From Pseudomonas sp. B6002 (GTDB lineage Bacteria; Pseudomonadota; Gammaproteobacteria; Pseudomonadales; Pseudomonadaceae), in NCBI RefSeq assembly GCF_013385985.1, contig NZ_JACAOY010000006.1:478653-521948 (forward strand): DNA of 43,296 bases. Reading direction: 5' to 3'. Of the stretch, positions 34,531 through 43,230 are shown one piece after another (position 1 is the first letter of the stretch; each line of letters starts with the position of its first letter). Below the pieces are notes generated by a model, which was given only the letters and a program-made list of their open reading frames with translations, was not told the DNA's origin and did no database searches. A program made the translations under genes and the position numbers.

Positions 34531-34601
34531 GTAGGAGCTGGCTTGCCAGCGATGGCGGTGAATCAGGCTGACCGCAATCGCCGGCAAGCCGGCTCCTACA
34601 G
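34531..34601. repeat. REPIN
   Basis: The left arm is the GAGCTGGCTTGCCAGCGAT subtype and the right arm the GCCGGCAAGCCGGC subtype, so this doublet also mixes forms. It lies between the convergent CPBP and amidase genes. Confidence 0.88.
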
Positions 34602-34610
34602 GGACCGTGT

Positions 34611-36317
34611 TTAGTCCGTGATCAGCGCCGGGGTGCGGGGTGGGATCTGGCGTTTGCTGCCGGTGGCTTCATAGGCGGCCGCAAGGCGCAGCAAGGTGGA
34701 ATCGTCATAGGCACGCCCCGCAAACGTCAGGCCCACCGGCATGCCAATGTCCGCCATCACGCCCATCGGAACGGTGACGGTCGGCACGCCCAGGTGGCGG
34801 ATCGCGAGGTTGCCGTTGGCCACCCAGATGCCGTTGCTCCAGGCGATGTCGGCGGAGGCTTCGTTGACGTCGGCGTCGGCCGGGCCCACGTCGGCCACGG
34901 TGGGGAACAGCACGGCGTCCAGCCCCAGGGTGTCCATCCAGTCTTCCAGGTCCAGGCGGCGGGTTTGTTCCAAGCCGCGCAAACCGTCCGGCACGGTGCT
35001 GATTTCATTCCACGGGGTGATGCCGCGCTGGGCCATGCGTACGTATTCGTCCATGCCTGCGGCCAGGTCGTCTTCACGGTTGGGCAGGGTGCCCGGGTCG
35101 TGAGGGAAGATCTTCGGCCCGTCCACATCCGCCAGGCGGTTCAAGGTCGGGTCGCCGTTGGCGCGCAGGAAATCATCGAAGGCCCAGGCCGACAGCTCCC
35201 ACAGCTCATCGTGCAGGAACTCCTTGGACACCAGGCCACGGGTGAACACCGTTGGCGCGCCAGGGCGGTCGCCTTCGCAGTTGGACACCAACGGGAAATC
35301 CACCTCGATCACTTCGGCGCCGGCCGCTTCCAGCGCCTGGCGTGCGGCTTGCCACAACGCAATCACAGAGGCGCGGGTGTTGATCTTTTGCCCGGTTGGC
35401 CCGCCAATCCCGGGCTTTTCGCTGGTGCCAGCCTCAGGGTCAGCATTGATGTACATGCGCGGCACGCCGAAACGCTTGCCGGCCAGGGCGGCGCTGCCAG
35501 CGGCCAATTCAGCATAGGACGCCGGGCGCACCGAGGCCACGCTCGGGATCGGCACCCAAGGCTGCAGGCGCCAGAGGTCGCCACGGGTGTCCGGGTCTTC
35601 GGCCACCACCACGTCGAGCACTTCCAGCAGGTCGGCCATGGTGCGGGCGTAGGGCACCACCACGTCCATGGTCGGCGTCAGCGGCCAGTTGCCGCGCACC
35701 GAAATCACCCCACGGGAAGGGGTGTAGGCGCACAGGCCATTGTTGGAGGCCGGGCCGCGACCGCTGGACCAGGTTTCTTCAGCCAGGCCGAACGCGGCAA
35801 AGCTGGCGGCGGTGGCGGTGCCGGCGCCATTCGAGGAGCCGGAGGCAAATGGTGCGGTGAGGTAATTGGCGTTATACGGGCTTTCGGCGCGGCCATAGAC
35901 GCCACGCTGCATGCCGCCATTGGCCATCGGCGGCATGTTGGTCTTGCCCAGGCAGATGGCGCCACCGGCGCGCAGGCGTTCAATGGTGAAGGCGTCACGA
36001 TGGGCTGTGAGCCTGGCAAATGCCGGGCTGCCCGAAGCGGCTGTGAGGCCCTTGATCAGGTAGCTGTCTTTGGCGGTATACGGGATGCCATCCAAGGGCC
36101 CGAGGGTTTCACCCTTGGCCCGGCGCGCGTCGGAGGCCCGGGCTTCTTCCAGGGCCTGGGGGTTGCGCACCACCACGGCGTTCAGTGCGGTCGCGGTCTG
36201 CGGGCCATCGTAGGCATCGATCCGCGCCAGGTACGCCTGGACCAGTTCAACGGCAGTGGTCTGGCCGGTTTCCAGCGCAGCGCGCAATTGGGCAATGGAG
36301 ACTTCGGTAACTTGCAT
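34611..36317 (-). CDS. Amidase signature family protein
   Basis: A 568-residue amidase. The Ser-cisSer-Lys triad can be placed at Lys83 (YTAKDSYLIKG), Ser161 (ASGSSNGAG) and Ser185 (ETWSSGRGPAS). The signature is unusual: the normal GTDTGGSIR around the nucleophile reads AEETWSSGR, so the oxyanion-loop glycines are replaced by Trp and Ser. The enzyme may be active with a different substrate or impaired. The start ATG 36317 is chosen by the conserved N-terminus VTEVSIAQLRAALETGQTTAVELVQAYLARI. It lies 58 nt downstream of an XRE regulator on the same strand. Confidence 0.88.
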   Translation of the reverse strand: MQVTEVSIAQLRAALETGQTTAVELVQAYLARIDAYDGPQTATALNAVVVRNPQALEEARASDARRAKGETLGPLDGIPYTAKDSYLIKGLTAASGSPAFARLTAHRDAFTIERLRAGGAICLGKTNMPPMANGGMQRGVYGRAESPYNANYLTAPFASGSSNGAGTATAASFAAFGLAEETWSSGRGPASNNGLCAYTPSRGVISVRGNWPLTPTMDVVVPYARTMADLLEVLDVVVAEDPDTRGDLWRLQPWVPIPSVASVRPASYAELAAGSAALAGKRFGVPRMYINADPEAGTSEKPGIGGPTGQKINTRASVIALWQAARQALEAAGAEVIEVDFPLVSNCEGDRPGAPTVFTRGLVSKEFLHDELWELSAWAFDDFLRANGDPTLNRLADVDGPKIFPHDPGTLPNREDDLAAGMDEYVRMAQRGITPWNEISTVPDGLRGLEQTRRLDLEDWMDTLGLDAVLFPTVADVGPADADVNEASADIAWSNGIWVANGNLAIRHLGVPTVTVPMGVMADIGMPVGLTFAGRAYDDSTLLRLAAAYEATGSKRQIPPRTPALITD

Positions 36318-36375
36318 CACGTTTTTTTCGCCGCCTTCAAGTGGGAGGTATGGCGGCAGTCTACGTACAGATATT

Positions 36376-37164
36376 TCACAAAACCAGCGCCGCATGGTCG
36401 GCATAGGCCGCGCGCATGACCTGCCAGGTGTACTCGTCGGCGGGAATCAGGTGTTCGATTCGCAGCGAGGTCAGGGTGATGTCCTGGGGCATGCCAAAGG
36501 TGGTGAAGGTCGACAGGAAGTTCAGCTCGCCCTGGCTTGAGCGGATGCGTGTGAGCACCAACGGCGGCATTTGCGCGGGCAGCTCGGTGCTGTCGGGCAC
36601 CGGCAAGGTGGCCAGCAAGGCCGCCAGTTCGGGGTTGCCCAGTGCTTCGCGGGTTGCTCGTTGCCAGGCGAGGGTGCGGATCTCCTCGGCATTGATCAGG
36701 TGGTCGCCCAGGCCACTCGGTTGCAGCAGGGTGGTGAGCAGGTTCAAGCCATCGGCCGCGTCCGCTTGCAGGCCGACCAGCCCGAACAGCACCCCAGCAC
36801 TGGCATTCGCCGCCAGCACTTCCCAGTGGCTGCCCAGCAAAATCGCCGGAGCGGGGTTGTTGGCATGCAACACGTGGTGGACTGCTTCACGTACCGCCGC
36901 CATGGCGGGCGAGGCGAGCGGGGTGGCCGCGTAACGCGGGGCGTAGCCGGCGGCAAAGAACACCCGATTGGCGTGTTCCAGCGGTGCATCCAGGGCCGTC
37001 AACACCCGGTGCAGGGTGCCAGGGCTGGGCTTGGCACGCCCGGTTTCGATGCAACTGAGGTGGCGTTGGGAAACACCGGTGATCAGGGCCAGGTCCAGCT
37101 GGCTGAGCTTGGCGTTGCGGCGCAACTGGCGCAGCAGTTCACCGGCAGGCGTAGGCGTGTCCAT
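36376..37164 (-). CDS. XRE regulator with MmyB-like ligand domain
   Basis: A 262-residue DNA-binding protein. The N-terminal helix-turn-helix (about 8-62, LRRNAKLSQLDLALITGVSQRHLSCIETGRAKPSPGTL) is joined to a MmyB-like ligand-binding PAS domain (about 95-255), which in relatives binds fatty acids. It is on the same strand as, and 58 nt before, the amidase gene and might control or share a transcript with it. The ATG at 37164 has no strong Shine-Dalgarno (AAACCCTT). Confidence 0.9.
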   Translation of the reverse strand: MDTPTPAGELLRQLRRNAKLSQLDLALITGVSQRHLSCIETGRAKPSPGTLHRVLTALDAPLEHANRVFFAAGYAPRYAATPLASPAMAAVREAVHHVLHANNPAPAILLGSHWEVLAANASAGVLFGLVGLQADAADGLNLLTTLLQPSGLGDHLINAEEIRTLAWQRATREALGNPELAALLATLPVPDSTELPAQMPPLVLTRIRSSQGELNFLSTFTTFGMPQDITLTSLRIEHLIPADEYTWQVMRAAYADHAALVL

Positions 37165-37247
37165 AAGGGTTTGATGACCTCCGAGGTCATTGCGAGGGCC
37201 GTCACCTTATCACTAGGGTGGGCCTCGATCACTTCAAGGAAGACGCC

Positions 37248-37553
37248 ATGCGCAGACCTTATCTCGCCCTCGCCGCATTGCTCGGTTTTTCGCTGTACAC
37301 CCTGACCACGATGCTGACGGCGCAGCAATCGCTGCTGGCGTTCGGGCTGGAACTGATGTCACGGCCCGACACCGCCCAGGTGGTCATCGACCTTTACCTG
37401 ATGGCTGTGATGGCCTGTGTGTGGATGTACCAGGATGCCCGCCGGCGTGGGCGCTCGGTGGCGTCGGTGGTGCCGTACTTTGCGCTGACGGCGGTGTTCG
37501 TTTCGGTGGGGCCGCTGTTGTATCTGGTGGTGAATGGAGGCCGCGATGAATGA
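37248..37553 (+). CDS. DUF2834 membrane protein
   Basis: A 101-residue inner-membrane protein with three hydrophobic segments (about 5-25, 44-60 and 74-95), of DUF2834 type. The cytoplasmic loop between the second and third is basic (DARRRGRS). ATG 37248 has CAAGGAAG upstream. It overlaps the following MAPEG gene by eight nucleotides. Function unknown. Confidence 0.8.
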   Translation: MRRPYLALAALLGFSLYTLTTMLTAQQSLLAFGLELMSRPDTAQVVIDLYLMAVMACVWMYQDARRRGRSVASVVPYFALTAVFVSVGPLLYLVVNGGRDE

Positions 37554-37965
37554 CCTGCTGAAGGTGTATGCGCTGTGTGTGCTGGTGCTGTGCCTGAAGA
37601 TGTTTGCGATTTCCTGCTACCAGGGGTACTTCCGGTTACGGGGCTTGGCGTTTACCCATCGGGAAGACGCGGCGTTCTTCAAGCGTGCGGCCCAGCCAGA
37701 AGAACTGCCCCAGGTTGCCCGGGCGGCGAGGGCTTGGGCGAATGATCTGGAGAATATCCCGCTGTTTTTTGTGTTGGGTGGGTTATGTGTGGTGTTGGGG
37801 GATGACAGCGTCGCCTTCTTCTGGCTGTGCGGCGGTTTCACCCTGGCGCGCGTGGCGCACACAGTGACCTATCTGATGGGGTGGCAGCCCTGGCGTACGC
37901 TAGCGTATGGGCTGGGTGTGGCCTGCCTGTTCGGCCTTGGAGTGTGCATCGTTGATTCACTGTAG
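37546..37965 (+). CDS. MAPEG family membrane protein
   Basis: A 139-residue inner-membrane protein with four hydrophobic segments, of the MAPEG (membrane-associated eicosanoid and glutathione metabolism) family. The segment FFKRAAQPEELPQVARAARAWANDLENIPLFFVLG has the Arg/Glu/Asn pattern of the glutathione-binding helices. Bacterial substrates are unknown. It overlaps the DUF2834 gene by eight nucleotides and is preceded by ATGGAGGCC. Its TAG stop (37963-37965) lies inside the REP arm that begins at 37961, so the repeat supplies the stop codon. Confidence 0.85.
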   Translation: MNDLLKVYALCVLVLCLKMFAISCYQGYFRLRGLAFTHREDAAFFKRAAQPEELPQVARAARAWANDLENIPLFFVLGGLCVVLGDDSVAFFWLCGGFTLARVAHTVTYLMGWQPWRTLAYGLGVACLFGLGVCIVDSL

Positions 37966-38064
37966 GAGCCGGCTTGCCGGCGATAGCGGTCTGTCAGGCA
38001 ATGGTTATTTAACTGACGGATCGCCATCGCTGCGGTGCGACGATTCGACAAGCCAGCTCCTACA
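37961..38064. repeat. Degenerate REPIN
   Basis: The left arm is complete (TGTAGGAGCCGGCTTGCCGG), but the right arm is interrupted by a GCTGCGGTGCGACGATTCGA segment before CAAGCCAGCTCCTACA. It looks like a decaying or rearranged doublet. Its left arm supplies the stop codon of the MAPEG gene. Confidence 0.8.
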
Positions 38065-38079
38065 GGGGGGCTGGGGGGA

Positions 38080-39003
38080 TTATGGGTTGAGGAAGGCCTG
38101 GTAGTTGTCCTTGGTGATCTGCTGGTAAGGGATGGTCAGTTCAGCGGTGTAGGGTTGTTTCTTCACCATCTTCACCGCCAGGTCGATGGCGCCCACGGCC
38201 TGGCCCTTGTTGTCCTGGTACGCCGTTACCAGCAACAGGCCTTTTTTCACGGCATCCAACCCGGCGGCGCCGCCGTCGCTGCCGGCGACCAGGATGTCCT
38301 TGCCCGGTTGCATGCCCGCCTGGCTGATCGCCATGGCCGCGCCAATCGCCATTTCATCCGCGTTCGCGGCAACCGCATCAATCCTGGTGCCCGAGACGAT
38401 CCAGTTGTTCATCAGGTCGATCGCCTTGCTGCGCTGCCACTCGGCGCTTTGTTCCTCGACGATCTTGATGCCCGGGTACTCCTTGAGCACGTTCTTCACG
38501 CCCTGGGTGCGGTTGTGGGTGGCGTTGTTGGACAGCAGCCCGAGCATGATCGCAAGGTTGCCCTTGCCGCCCATTTTTTCCGCCAGGTAGCGCATCTGGA
38601 TCTCACCGGCCTTGATCTCGTCGGAGCCGACATACCCCACGCCAGCCGGCACGTCCTTGAACTCCGGGCGGCGGTTGACGTACACCAGCGGCGTCTTGGC
38701 CTGCTGGGCATTGACGGTCATCTTCTGCGTGGCGGCGGTGTCCACGGCGTTGACGATAATCGCGTCCATACCCTGGGCGGTGAAGTTTTGCACCTGGTTG
38801 AGCTGGCGCACCACATCGCCCTGGGCGTCTTCGAATTGCAGGGTCACGCCGGGCAGTTCCTTGGCGTGGGCTGCCATGTAGTCACGCATCTGCGCGAGGA
38901 ACACATCGTCGACCTGAGCGATGCTCACGCCGATCCGTATATCCGCCAGCGCCCACGGGGTGATCGCCAGGGTAAAGAGTGCCGCAAGGACTTGCTTCTT
39001 CAT
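38080..39003 (-). CDS. Periplasmic sugar/inositol-type binding protein
   Basis: A 307-residue secreted protein. The signal peptide covers about 1-20 (ending TPWALA) and the mature part begins DIRIGVSIAQVDDVFLAQMRDYMAAHA, the opening of the ribose/inositol/rhizopine-binding group (Peripla_BP_4). The loop VYVNRRPEFKDVPAGVGYVGSDE and the later NADEMAIGAAMAIS and GSDGGAAGLDAVKKG are characteristic. No permease or ATPase gene lies between it and the end of the window on its strand, so its transporter partners are elsewhere. It follows the oxygenase and SDR genes on the same strand. Confidence 0.9.
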   Translation of the reverse strand: MKKQVLAALFTLAITPWALADIRIGVSIAQVDDVFLAQMRDYMAAHAKELPGVTLQFEDAQGDVVRQLNQVQNFTAQGMDAIIVNAVDTAATQKMTVNAQQAKTPLVYVNRRPEFKDVPAGVGYVGSDEIKAGEIQMRYLAEKMGGKGNLAIMLGLLSNNATHNRTQGVKNVLKEYPGIKIVEEQSAEWQRSKAIDLMNNWIVSGTRIDAVAANADEMAIGAAMAISQAGMQPGKDILVAGSDGGAAGLDAVKKGLLLVTAYQDNKGQAVGAIDLAVKMVKKQPYTAELTIPYQQITKDNYQAFLNP

Positions 39004-39046
39004 GGGGGTGCTCCGTTATTTTTTGTTGTTGTTAAAACAGAGTGAT

Positions 39047-40180
39047 TCACGCCTGGCGTTTGGCGCGCAGCTGCTCCGCGGCAGCGGCAAAGTGTGCCAG
39101 TGGCCAGCGTTCGTTGAGGGCCTGCACCATCAGTTGCTGCCCGGTTTGTGGGGCCAGCCCGTGCAGGGGCGGGTCGGTGTCGAGGTTGGTGGGGAATGAG
39201 TAACCGTCGGCGGTGCAGGCGATCACGGCCTCTACGGCGCTGGCATCCAGCGCGGTGTTTGCCAGCAGCACCGGGTACACCGCCAGCATCATGCGGTCGC
39301 GGTCGAGGGCTTCCATGGGTTTGCCGAACGCCGAGGAGATTTGCAGCAGGTTGGCCATGCGCTGGCGGTCGGGCGTGCGGTTGGTGCCGGCCGCGTGGAA
39401 CAGCGCCGGGTTGAAGAACAGCAGGTCGCCCTTGTTCAGCGGCAGTTGCACGGCGTGTTGCTGGAAGTAGTCGATGAATTCCGCACGCCGCCACGCCAGG
39501 TAGCCCAGGGCGTACTGCTGGGAAAACGGCAGCAACTGGGTGGGGCCGGTTTCCAGCGGCATGTCCGAATGGGCCACCGCGCCTTGCAGCGTCAAGTATT
39601 GGGACAACAGGTGCAGGGGCAGGGGGAAGCGCTCCACCACGTCGTTGGTCTGGAAACCCAGGTGATAGTCGCGATGGGGCTGCTGCGCCTGGCCGCCGGG
39701 ATGCACCACGTTGACCTGCGCGGTGACCTGAAAGCTCGGGCCCAGCCACGCCTCGGCAATCAGCCCCAACAGTGGGTTGGCGTAATACTCGACAAACGAT
39801 TCAGGCGACTGCAACGCAGCCTTTTGCAGGGAGTTCCAGATACGCCCGTTGCTGCCCGCCTTGGCGAAGTGGTCGGCGGCCACACCTTGCGCGGTCTCAT
39901 TGGCAAAGATCGCCTCGAACACCTGGCTATGGCGGTCGACCACCTCAAGGTCTTCGTAGGCGCCGCGTACCACCATCACGCCCGGGCCATCGCGAAACAG
40001 GCGATGCAGTTCATTCATCACCGTCAGGCGGTCGGTGTGACGCAGGCTGCGCGCCTGATAGATCGGCACATTGCTCAGCACCTCAGCGCACAGCGGGTAA
40101 TCATCCTGGGTGGCGCGTTGCGCGCAGACGCGGCTGAAATCCGCCAGTTGCACGGCGTTGCCTGTGACAAACGCCGACAT
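39047..40180 (-). CDS. Phytanoyl-CoA dioxygenase family oxygenase
   Basis: A 377-residue Fe(II)/2-oxoglutarate-dependent oxygenase of the PhyH family. The iron facial triad is visible as His169-x-Asp171 (QPHRDYH) and His262 (LFHAAG), with Arg268 or a nearby Arg to bind 2-oxoglutarate. The true substrate is unlikely to be phytanoyl-CoA; many bacterial members hydroxylate small polar molecules. Its ATG shares one base with the SDR stop (TGATG), so the two are coupled. With the binding protein downstream it forms a likely three-gene operon. Confidence 0.88.
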   Translation of the reverse strand: MSAFVTGNAVQLADFSRVCAQRATQDDYPLCAEVLSNVPIYQARSLRHTDRLTVMNELHRLFRDGPGVMVVRGAYEDLEVVDRHSQVFEAIFANETAQGVAADHFAKAGSNGRIWNSLQKAALQSPESFVEYYANPLLGLIAEAWLGPSFQVTAQVNVVHPGGQAQQPHRDYHLGFQTNDVVERFPLPLHLLSQYLTLQGAVAHSDMPLETGPTQLLPFSQQYALGYLAWRRAEFIDYFQQHAVQLPLNKGDLLFFNPALFHAAGTNRTPDRQRMANLLQISSAFGKPMEALDRDRMMLAVYPVLLANTALDASAVEAVIACTADGYSFPTNLDTDPPLHGLAPQTGQQLMVQALNERWPLAHFAAAAEQLRAKRQA

Positions 40181-41025
40181 CACACACCTCCCGACAGGCT
40201 CAGGGCCTGGTGCGGTTGCGGGGTGCTGCTGTCGGTGCACCCGACCACGCCTTGCTCCAGGTCGATCACCGCGCCGGTCATCATGCCCGACTCCCGGGAC
40301 AGCAAAAACGCCACGCTTTGCGCCACTTCCTCGGGTTTGAGCAGGCGGCCGAAGGGCTGTGCGCCTTCGGCCTTTTCCAGCCAGCCGTCCTCGGCGCCGT
40401 GGTACTGGCGCTGGATCTCATCCTCGTGGGGCGTGTCCATCCAGCCGATGTTCAGGCCATTCACCCGGATACGGTTGCGCAGGGCACTGAACGCGACGTT
40501 CTTGGTCAGGATCGCCAGCGCGCCCTTGGACGCCGCGTAGGCGCTCAAGAACGATTGCCCGCCGTGGCCGGTGACGCTCTGGATATTCACCACGGCGCCT
40601 TCCACGCCGGTGCTGATCATCAGCTTCAACGCTTCTTGCATCAGGAAAAACGGCGCCCGCACGTTCACTGCAAACAGGCGCTCGAACAGTTCGGGCGAGG
40701 TGTCGAGGATGGTGCCGCGGTCGGACATCCCGGCGCAGTTCACCAGGCCATGCAAGGTGCCGAAGTGAGTGCGCGCAGCCTCGATGATCGCGCGGCAGTC
40801 CTCGACGTTTTCCAGGTCGGCCTCGACAAAAAACGCCTGGCAATCGAGCTGCGCCAGTTGCCGCACCTGTTCTTCGCCCTGGGCGCGGCGGCGACCGCAC
40901 AGGATCAGCCCGGCAGCGCCGCGCTGCGCCAGGGTATGGGCCACCGCAGCGCCGAGGCCCTGGGTGCTGCCGGTGACGACAAAGTATTGGCCGCTGAACG
41001 AGGTGGCGAGATCGGTGTGGGGCAT
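40180..41025 (-). CDS. SDR family oxidoreductase
   Basis: A 281-residue short-chain dehydrogenase/reductase. The NAD(P) motif is Thr18-Gly-Ser-Thr-Gln-Gly-Leu-Gly25, with NCAGM (about 96-100) and the catalytic Ser150, Tyr163 and Lys167 (SVTG...SAYAASK). It would oxidise a hydroxyl of a polyol or sugar acid. ATG 41025 has CAGGAGAA upstream. First gene of the minus-strand operon; divergent from the LacI-type regulator across 124 nt. Confidence 0.92.
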   Translation of the reverse strand: MPHTDLATSFSGQYFVVTGSTQGLGAAVAHTLAQRGAAGLILCGRRRAQGEEQVRQLAQLDCQAFFVEADLENVEDCRAIIEAARTHFGTLHGLVNCAGMSDRGTILDTSPELFERLFAVNVRAPFFLMQEALKLMISTGVEGAVVNIQSVTGHGGQSFLSAYAASKGALAILTKNVAFSALRNRIRVNGLNIGWMDTPHEDEIQRQYHGAEDGWLEKAEGAQPFGRLLKPEEVAQSVAFLLSRESGMMTGAVIDLEQGVVGCTDSSTPQPHQALSLSGGV

Positions 41026-41100
41026 GGGGTTCTCCTGGAATTTTTGTTGTTGTGCATCGCCCGGCTCGACGGCGGGCAAAACTGAGACTAGCATTGCGAA

Positions 41101-41139
41101 ACCTCAGTAATGCCCAAAAAAGACCTCAAAAACACCTCA
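41101..41139. promoter_or_regulatory. Phased ACCTCA direct repeats upstream of the LacI-type gene
   Basis: ACCTCA occurs at 41101, 41123 and 41134, i.e. 22 and 11 nt apart, so all face the same side of the helix. An inverted ACTGAG (41081) pairs with CTCAGT (41103-41108). They occupy the divergent promoter region of the SDR operon and the regulator and are a candidate operator. Confidence 0.5.
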
Positions 41140-41149
41140 GGCCAACCCC

Positions 41150-42175
41150 ATGCTCGAACGCGCCAAACACTTCTCCATCAAGCAGCTCGCCACCCAGGCG
41201 GGTGTGAGCAAAGCCACGGTCGACCGTGTGTTGCACCAGCGCGGCAGCGTGCACGGGCAGACGCGGCGGCGTATCGAGCAGGCCCTGGATGAGTTGGAGG
41301 CCCAGGAGAAAAACGGCCTGGCGGTGGGGCGTACGTTCCATGTCGACGTGATCATGCACACGCCCCAGCGTTTCAGCGCGGCGGTGCAGGCGGCCATCGT
41401 CGCGCAGCTGGCCAGCCTGGCGCCGTTTCGCATCGCACCGCGTTTCCACCTGTTCGAAGAGATCGAACCCCAGGCCATGCATGACCAGCTGCTGCGCTGC
41501 CTCGACACCGGCAGCCAGGGCGTGGTGCTCAAGGCCGCCGATGAGCCGGCGGTGAACCAGGCGGTCAAGCAACTGATCGCGGCGGGTATTCCGGTGGTGA
41601 CGCTGGTGACTGACCTGCCGCAAAGCGAGCGCATCGGCTACGTAGGCATGGACAACCGCACGGCGGGGCAGACCGCCGCTTACCTGATGTCGCGCTGGCT
41701 GCCGGTGCAACCCCAGGACGTGGCCGTGGTGATCGGCAGTGAATTGTTCCGCGGCGAAGAAGAGCGCGAGATGGGCTTTCGTGCCTGGCTGCGCGGCCGT
41801 GCTGCGCACCTGCGGGTCATGGATATCAGCGGTGGCTACGGCGTGTATGACCGCACGTTCGAGCGCGTCACCCAGGCCTTGAAACTCAACCCTGACTTGA
41901 AGGCGGTGTACAGCGTGGGCGGTGGCAACCGGGCGATTGTCGATGCGTTCGCCGCGCTGGAGCGGCCGTTGGAGGTGTTTATCGGCCACGACCTTGACGA
42001 AGAGAACCGCCAGTTGCTGCTCGAAGAAAAAGTCGCCGCGATCATCGACCACAATCTGCAGATCGATGCCCGCAGCGTGTTCCTGCACATCCTGCAATAC
42101 CACCGGCTGTGGAAGGCCGGGCCGATTGCGCCGTCCCAGGTGCAGATCGTCACGCCGTTCAATTTGCCGGACTAA
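41150..42175 (+). CDS. LacI-family regulator
   Basis: A 341-residue repressor-type regulator. The N-terminal helix-turn-helix and hinge (about 8-55, SIKQLATQAGVSKATVDRVLHQRGSVHGQTRRRIEQALDEL) precede a periplasmic-binding-protein-like effector domain that resembles the sugar/inositol binding proteins. It diverges from the SDR operon and precedes the inositol dehydrogenase-like gene by 34 nt, so it probably controls both. ATG 41150 has no strong Shine-Dalgarno (CAGGCC). Confidence 0.9.
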   Translation: MLERAKHFSIKQLATQAGVSKATVDRVLHQRGSVHGQTRRRIEQALDELEAQEKNGLAVGRTFHVDVIMHTPQRFSAAVQAAIVAQLASLAPFRIAPRFHLFEEIEPQAMHDQLLRCLDTGSQGVVLKAADEPAVNQAVKQLIAAGIPVVTLVTDLPQSERIGYVGMDNRTAGQTAAYLMSRWLPVQPQDVAVVIGSELFRGEEEREMGFRAWLRGRAAHLRVMDISGGYGVYDRTFERVTQALKLNPDLKAVYSVGGGNRAIVDAFAALERPLEVFIGHDLDEENRQLLLEEKVAAIIDHNLQIDARSVFLHILQYHRLWKAGPIAPSQVQIVTPFNLPD

Positions 42176-42209
42176 GCACTCCCTCAATAACAACATCAGG
42201 AGTTCGACC

Positions 42210-43214
42210 ATGCTGAGAATCGCCGTTCTGGGTGCCGGGCGCATCGCCAAGATCCACGCCGCCAACGTCGCCGCCCACCCGAATGCCACGCTGGTGCTGG
42301 TGGCCGACCCCTGGCGCGAAGGCGTCGATGCGCTGAGCACGCAGTTGGGCTGCGAAGCCGCTTACGATTGCGCGGCGGTGCTGACCCGCAAGGACATCGA
42401 CGCGGTGGTGATCGGCACGCCCACCGACACCCATATCGACCTGTTGCTGGCGGCGGTGGCCGAAGGCAAGGCGGTGCTTTGCGAAAAACCCATCGACCTG
42501 GACATCGCCAAGGCCCGCAGCGCCGCCCAGGCTGTCGAGCGTCAGGGTGGGCGGGTGATGCTTGGCTTCAACCGGCGTTTCGACCCCGACATGCTGCGCC
42601 TGCGCCAGGCCCTGGATGCGGGGCAGATCGGCGCGGTACGCCAGGTGATCATCACCAGCCGCGACCCCGGGCTGGCGCCGCGTGACTACCTGGAACACTC
42701 TGGTGGCATCCTGCGCGACATGACCATCCACGACTTCGACACCGCTCGCCACCTGCTCGGCGAAGAACCGGTGGAGGTCAGCGCCATCGCCAGCCGCCTG
42801 GTGGACCCGAGCCTGGCCGAGATCGACGATTACGACAGCGTGATGGTGCTGTTGCGCACCGCCTCCGGCAAGCAATGCCACATCAATTGCTGCCGCCAGG
42901 CGGTGTATGGCTATGACCAGCGGGTGGAAGTGTCGGGGGCCAGCGGCGTACTGCTCACCGACAACCACCGGCCCAGCACCTTGCGCCATTGGAGTGCCGA
43001 ACACACCGAGGCGCTGGAGCCGTTGCAGCACTTTTTCCTGGAGCGGTACGCCGATGCCTACCGCAATGAGCTGACGCAGTTCATCGATGCGCTGAACAGC
43101 GGCAACCCGTTGCCCACAAGCGTGCGTGATGGCCTGTATGCGTTGCACTTGGCCGATTGCGCGCTCGAATCGGTGAAGACCGGGCGCAGTGTGGCGGTCA
43201 ACTACGACCTATGA
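42210..43214 (+). CDS. iolG: Inositol 2-dehydrogenase-like (Gfo/Idh/MocA family)
   Basis: A 334-residue NAD-dependent oxidoreductase. The Rossmann motif is VLGAGRIAKIH (6-16). The catalytic triad expected for myo-inositol dehydrogenase is present: Lys93 (CEKPIDLD), Asp170 and His174 (SGGILRDMTIHDFD). It would oxidise myo-inositol, scyllo-inositol or a modified inositol such as a rhizopine to the keto form. The symbol is by motif; the substrate could differ because no other iol genes are visible in the window. ATG 42210 has CAGGAGTT upstream. The transcript runs toward the window end. Confidence 0.9.
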   Translation: MLRIAVLGAGRIAKIHAANVAAHPNATLVLVADPWREGVDALSTQLGCEAAYDCAAVLTRKDIDAVVIGTPTDTHIDLLLAAVAEGKAVLCEKPIDLDIAKARSAAQAVERQGGRVMLGFNRRFDPDMLRLRQALDAGQIGAVRQVIITSRDPGLAPRDYLEHSGGILRDMTIHDFDTARHLLGEEPVEVSAIASRLVDPSLAEIDDYDSVMVLLRTASGKQCHINCCRQAVYGYDQRVEVSGASGVLLTDNHRPSTLRHWSAEHTEALEPLQHFFLERYADAYRNELTQFIDALNSGNPLPTSVRDGLYALHLADCALESVKTGRSVAVNYDL

Positions 43215-43230
43215 CTGTACGCCGCTCCCC

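Noticed and set aside
41922-42209. A frame joining the end of the LacI-type gene to the inositol dehydrogenase-like gene.
   Set aside because: It is an out-of-frame reading of the regulator; a good ribosome-binding site and the Rossmann motif place the start at 42210.
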